This document shows positions 43,344 through 46,046 of a stretch of 46,046 nucleotides of DNA, piece by piece. Where the stretch lies: NCBI GenBank assembly GCA_902812405.1, contig CADDZI010000015.1, forward strand, positions 1 to 46,046. Direction: 5' to 3'. Source of the DNA: a bacterium (lineage in GTDB: Bacteria; Vulcanimicrobiota; Vulcanimicrobiia; Eremiobacterales; Eremiobacteraceae). Within the stretch, counting starts at the first letter, position 1; the number at the start of each line of letters is the position of its first letter. The position numbers and the translations under genes are program-made. Under the pieces are notes generated by a model. It saw only the letters and a program-made list of their open reading frames with translations, ran no database searches and was not told the DNA's origin.

Positions 43344-43601
43344 GTGAATCCTCAACCCGTGGAAGCCAGACTGGGCTACGTCGAAGGTGCGCTCGTCCAG
43401 ATCGCAGACCGGCTCAATGGGATCGATCGCCGGTTCGACACGCTTGAACGCCTCATCGAATCGCGATTCGCTCTGGTCGAGCAGCGCCTCGGGCTGGTTG
43501 ATCATCGCCTGGCAGGTATCGACCAGCGTCTCCTGTGGCTTATCGGGCTCATCGTCAGCACGTGGATCACGACGATTTTCACCATCGTCTTCCGCCATTA
43601 G
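43344..43601 (+). CDS. Small coiled-coil protein with C-terminal membrane anchor
   Basis: An 85-residue protein starting at GTG. Residues 5-63 form a helical heptad-like repeat (ADRLNGIDRRFDTLERLIES, then VEQRLGLVDHRLAGIDQRLL). The last 20 are a membrane helix (IGLIVSTWITTIFTIVF). The layout is like small phage- or membrane-linked coiled-coil proteins. A C-terminal match lies at the window's right edge (45884-46046). Function unknown. Confidence 0.65.
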   Translation: MNPQPVEARLGYVEGALVQIADRLNGIDRRFDTLERLIESRFALVEQRLGLVDHRLAGIDQRLLWLIGLIVSTWITTIFTIVFRH

Positions 43602-43666
43602 ACCCTGAGACGTCAGACGCGGCACCCACTGCGCCTGCAGCGGCTGTTTGCCCAACTCGTCCCGGC

Positions 43667-44998
43667 TCATTCATTATCGGGCGGACCATAACGCCACCGC
43701 GCGATAATCTGTTGCTTGGACAGGGGAGCGCTGACCGGGTGGTAGGATAACGGCACCTGCGAGAAGTTAAAACAGTCGGACAGATCATCGGCCCGGGCGT
43801 CCGTGAAGCCCAGTGACCCCAGGTCGAACTGTTCTTCGATGAACTTCAAGATAGAGCCGAATTCGTGCGGCACGTGGGAGACGTAGCCGGGCTTGGCATA
43901 GGGGGAGATGACGATGAGCGGCACCCGAAAGCCGAGTTCGTAGGAATTGTAGATCGTGGGCTTAACGTGGTCGTACCAGCCGCCCCAGTCGTCCCAGGTC
44001 ACGAAGATGACACTGTTCTTCCAGTACGGACTTGTGCCGATGGCATTGACGACGGACGCCACCCAGGATGGACCGGAGGTCGAATCGCTGCCGGCATGGT
44101 CGGAGTTCTGCGCGGTGGGTACAACCCAAGCAACAACGGGCAGCTTGCCTTGGCTGATGTCGTTGAAAATATTGGTTTCCGGCACGGACACGTTTGCCCA
44201 ATCCGGTCCATAGCGGAGGTGGCGGATGGCGTCCGCCGCCGACCATAAATAGTACGGGAAAGGCGTGTAGTACTTCCAGCTCAGGCCCCTAGCATCCAAG
44301 AGATCCATGAGCGTGGGGTGTTCAAAGCACGGGAACGTCCGCTGCGCTTCGCTGCCGCTGGGGTCAATGAGTGGCACGAGACTCCCGGCAGGCGAGTCGC
44401 AGCCCTGATTGGTGTTCGGGGGGTTGGGAGGGAAAATGACGTTCTCCGACACCAACAGGTCGCTGCCGACCGAGGGCTCCGACGTTCCGGCGATGATAAA
44501 CTGGTGGGCGGGAAAACTCGGGCCTTGATTGGTCTGGAACATGTGGTCGGCAAACGTGAACTGCTCGGCCAGGGCAAAGTAGGGTGCCGATTCCGCGTGT
44601 GGCACGTAGCCATATGCGGGGTACGGAGGTGGGGTGTAGTGAGAATGCGGGTCGATGCGTTCCCGATCGAATCCGTTCATCGCACCGCCGTTGTACTCGG
44701 TCAGAAAGCCGCGATGAGAGTGGTCCAGGTCGTACGGGGCGGCGAGCGAGATAGGTTGCAGAGGAACGACTTTGCCCGTCGAGGTCGGCCCGGAGCTCAC
44801 GGTATCGGCGCCCGGAAATCCTTGAAAGAGGTTGTCAACCGTGCGATTCTCCTGCACGATGATGACGACGTGTTGGATGGGCGATGTCGGGACGGGGCCG
44901 GGTGACGGGAGGCCGGCGGTTGTCCCGCCGGCACTGCAGGCAGCCAGAAGCACTGCCAGACACCCGCTGGTGAGTTCTGGGAGTTGGGTCATTCGCAT
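43667..44998 (-). CDS. Phosphoesterase-family lipoprotein (phospholipase C / acid phosphatase type)
   Basis: A 443-residue exported enzyme of the PF04185 family, cleaving phosphoesters of lipids or other substrates. ATG with AAGG upstream; lipobox LLAAC (Cys21), then Gly/Ser/Pro linker. The domain begins HVVIIVQENRTVDNLFQGFP (Asn/Asp, metal and nucleophile region). DHSHRGFLTEYNGGAMNGFD, PSFPAHQFIIAGTSEPS, VIFVTWDDWGGWYDHVKP and GFRVPLIVISPYAKPGYVSH follow, all family motifs. All key acidic and His residues appear present. A 269-base gap upstream (44999-45267) holds no gene. Confidence 0.9.
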   Translation of the reverse strand: MRMTQLPELTSGCLAVLLAACSAGGTTAGLPSPGPVPTSPIQHVVIIVQENRTVDNLFQGFPGADTVSSGPTSTGKVVPLQPISLAAPYDLDHSHRGFLTEYNGGAMNGFDRERIDPHSHYTPPPYPAYGYVPHAESAPYFALAEQFTFADHMFQTNQGPSFPAHQFIIAGTSEPSVGSDLLVSENVIFPPNPPNTNQGCDSPAGSLVPLIDPSGSEAQRTFPCFEHPTLMDLLDARGLSWKYYTPFPYYLWSAADAIRHLRYGPDWANVSVPETNIFNDISQGKLPVVAWVVPTAQNSDHAGSDSTSGPSWVASVVNAIGTSPYWKNSVIFVTWDDWGGWYDHVKPTIYNSYELGFRVPLIVISPYAKPGYVSHVPHEFGSILKFIEEQFDLGSLGFTDARADDLSDCFNFSQVPLSYHPVSAPLSKQQIIARWRYGPPDNE

Positions 44999-45267
44999 TG
45001 GCTACCTTACTTGGCGGACCCGGTCCGTCTCATGAGAAGTGGATGAGAAAGTGTGCGCGAAATGATCGGCGCGGACATGTCCTTTTTTGATGGCTACTTG
45101 CTGGCCGATTTTGGCATCGCACCGGGGACGTTGCCTGTTCTGACCTGCTCCCGGCATTCCTTGCGGGGGCTGCGCTCCCACATCCCAACACATCCCGCTA
45201 GCTGGTCGCTTGAGCGCATGCAACCGCACGTCTCTCACCACTTGCTTCGCCTGAGTACAATAGCGCG

Positions 45268-45822
45268 ATGGGCCTCTTGACCTTCGCACTCAACCTGACG
45301 CTGGACGGGTGCTGCGACCACCGCGAGGGGATCGCGGACGACGAGCTGTACGCCTACTTCACGCAGCTGATGGACGCAGCCGGGGCGATGCTGTGGGGGC
45401 GCATCACGTATGAGCTAATGGAGAGCGCCTGGCCGCCGGTGGCGCGCGACGAGAATGCGCCACGTGCCATGCGGGAGTGGGCGCGCAAGCTGGACGCCAA
45501 GCCGAAGTATGTGGTTTCGGCCTCGCGCCGCGACTTCCCGTGGAACAACACATTCCTCCTTGAGGGCGACCTGCGTGAGGCCGTGACGCAGCTGAAGGAG
45601 AAGACCCCGCAAGGGGTGTTGGTGGGCAGTCCCACGCTCGCGGCGGCGCTCGAGCGGCTCGGACTGATTGATGAGTATCGTCTCGTCGTCCACCCCGTCA
45701 TCGCCGGTCACGGGCCGACCTTGTTTCAGGGCCTGGAAGCCTCGCGCCGCCTCGAGCTCATCTCGACCAATATCCTGAAGTCCGGGCAGGTGGCCATGCA
45801 TTACCACCGCAAGGAAAGATGA
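45268..45822 (+). CDS. RibD/dihydrofolate-reductase-like oxidoreductase
   Basis: A 184-residue cytoplasmic reductase of the RibD C-terminal / DHFR-like family. It begins LLTFALNLTLDGCCDHREG. Then come MLWGRITYELMESAW (usual GRxTYE site), KYVVSASRRDFPWNNTFLLE, VLVGSPTLAAALERLGLIDE (NADPH loop) and YRLVVHPVIAGHGPTLFQGL. Typical length. Substrate unknown; often an orphan gene. Confidence 0.9.
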   Translation: MGLLTFALNLTLDGCCDHREGIADDELYAYFTQLMDAAGAMLWGRITYELMESAWPPVARDENAPRAMREWARKLDAKPKYVVSASRRDFPWNNTFLLEGDLREAVTQLKEKTPQGVLVGSPTLAAALERLGLIDEYRLVVHPVIAGHGPTLFQGLEASRRLELISTNILKSGQVAMHYHRKER

Positions 45823-45883
45823 GCCAATCCAGGCCGAGCGGTCCCTCGTCGAGGTACTCGTCGATCCCGTTGAGGATTGCTGA

Positions 45884-46046
45884 GAGGATCTGGTCCTTGA
45901 TGGCGTCCGGGTCAGGCCAGTCTGTGTACGGCTGAGCAGCATCGACCGGCGCTTGGAGTCCGTGAGGGAAGCCATCGCCGCGTTTCAATGGCGCGTGGTC
46001 TCGGTTATCGTCGGAACCTGGATCACAACGCTTCTCACAGTCATTT
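45884..46046 (+). pseudogene. Partial coiled-coil/membrane-anchor protein (window edge)
   Basis: This frame is open from 45884 (after a TGA at 45881-45883) to the window edge. From about 45929 it reads RLSSIDRRLESVREAIAAF then VVSVIVGTWITTLLTVI. The second half closely resembles the C-terminus of the protein at 43344-43601 (VSTWITTIFTIV). No ATG stands before the coiled-coil part, only a GTG at 45962. It is a relic or begins at an unusual codon; the end is beyond the window. Confidence 0.4.

Noticed and set aside
45758-45988. 76-residue minus-strand frame with plausible helix-like sequence
   Set aside because: It overlaps the reductase 3' end and the coiled-coil relic antisense; no family recognised, no ribosome site.
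1-46046. tRNA, rRNA or CRISPR elements
   Set aside because: No cloverleaf, conserved rRNA segment or regular repeat-spacer pattern was recognised by eye; a tRNAscan-SE or Infernal run would be decisive.

Overview
The window comes from a high-GC, diderm (Gram-negative-type) bacterium. It has an outer-membrane polysaccharide export protein, several lipobox lipoproteins and a twin-arginine signal. It looks like an uncultured soil or environmental lineage. The Pro/Thr-linker lipoproteins, the DUF5069 protein and the phosphoesterase lipoprotein make me think of Eremiobacterota (WPS-2) or a similar phylum. That is an impression from gene content, not a demonstrated assignment. No rRNA, tRNA, transposase or CRISPR array was seen.

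Positions 1-29214 are one large exopolysaccharide / O-antigen-type locus, almost all on the minus strand. Read in transcription order from the right it starts with a degenerate response-regulator receiver (28669-29214). Then come a Wza-like export protein, an orphan lipoprotein, a Wzc-like co-polymerase/kinase and a WbpM/CapD-like dehydratase. Next is a compact five-gene set, wbpA-wbpB-wbpD-wbpE-wecB(wbpI), for a UDP-ManNAc(3NAc)A-type sugar. After that follow a second DegT aminotransferase, a FemAB/GNAT-like transferase, a WecA-like initiating transferase and a third DegT aminotransferase.

The left part (1 to about 11.2 kb) is a mosaic. Decayed copies of wecA, femAB, degT, wecB and wbpE lie there in the same order and orientation as the intact genes at 14.0-19.6 kb. 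Between them sit intact variable genes: glycosyltransferases, an O-antigen polymerase/ligase, and three secreted proteins with a predicted TIM-barrel-like glycosidase domain. Two of these three share a 1,053-bp stretch with no visible difference. This looks like an old block duplication followed by decay, gene insertion and later gene conversion.

Positions 29.4-33.6 kb carry a ribose-type sugar ABC importer (binding lipoprotein, double ATPase, permease) ending in a small translationally coupled ORF. A near-perfect promoter and a VapBC toxin-antitoxin pair follow. Then come a UBP-type zinc-finger protein, an S9 prolyl oligopeptidase, a YdeI-like protein and a ComM/YifB ATPase. The gaps around 32.4-39.6 kb hold a dispersed REP-like palindrome. 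The right end has a frame-shifted Tat-exported protein, DUF5069, a monoheme cytochrome c, an HD-domain hydrolase, a LolA-like secreted protein, a coiled-coil/TM protein, a phospholipase C/acid phosphatase-type lipoprotein, a RibD/DHFR-like reductase, and a partial second coiled-coil/TM protein cut by the window edge.
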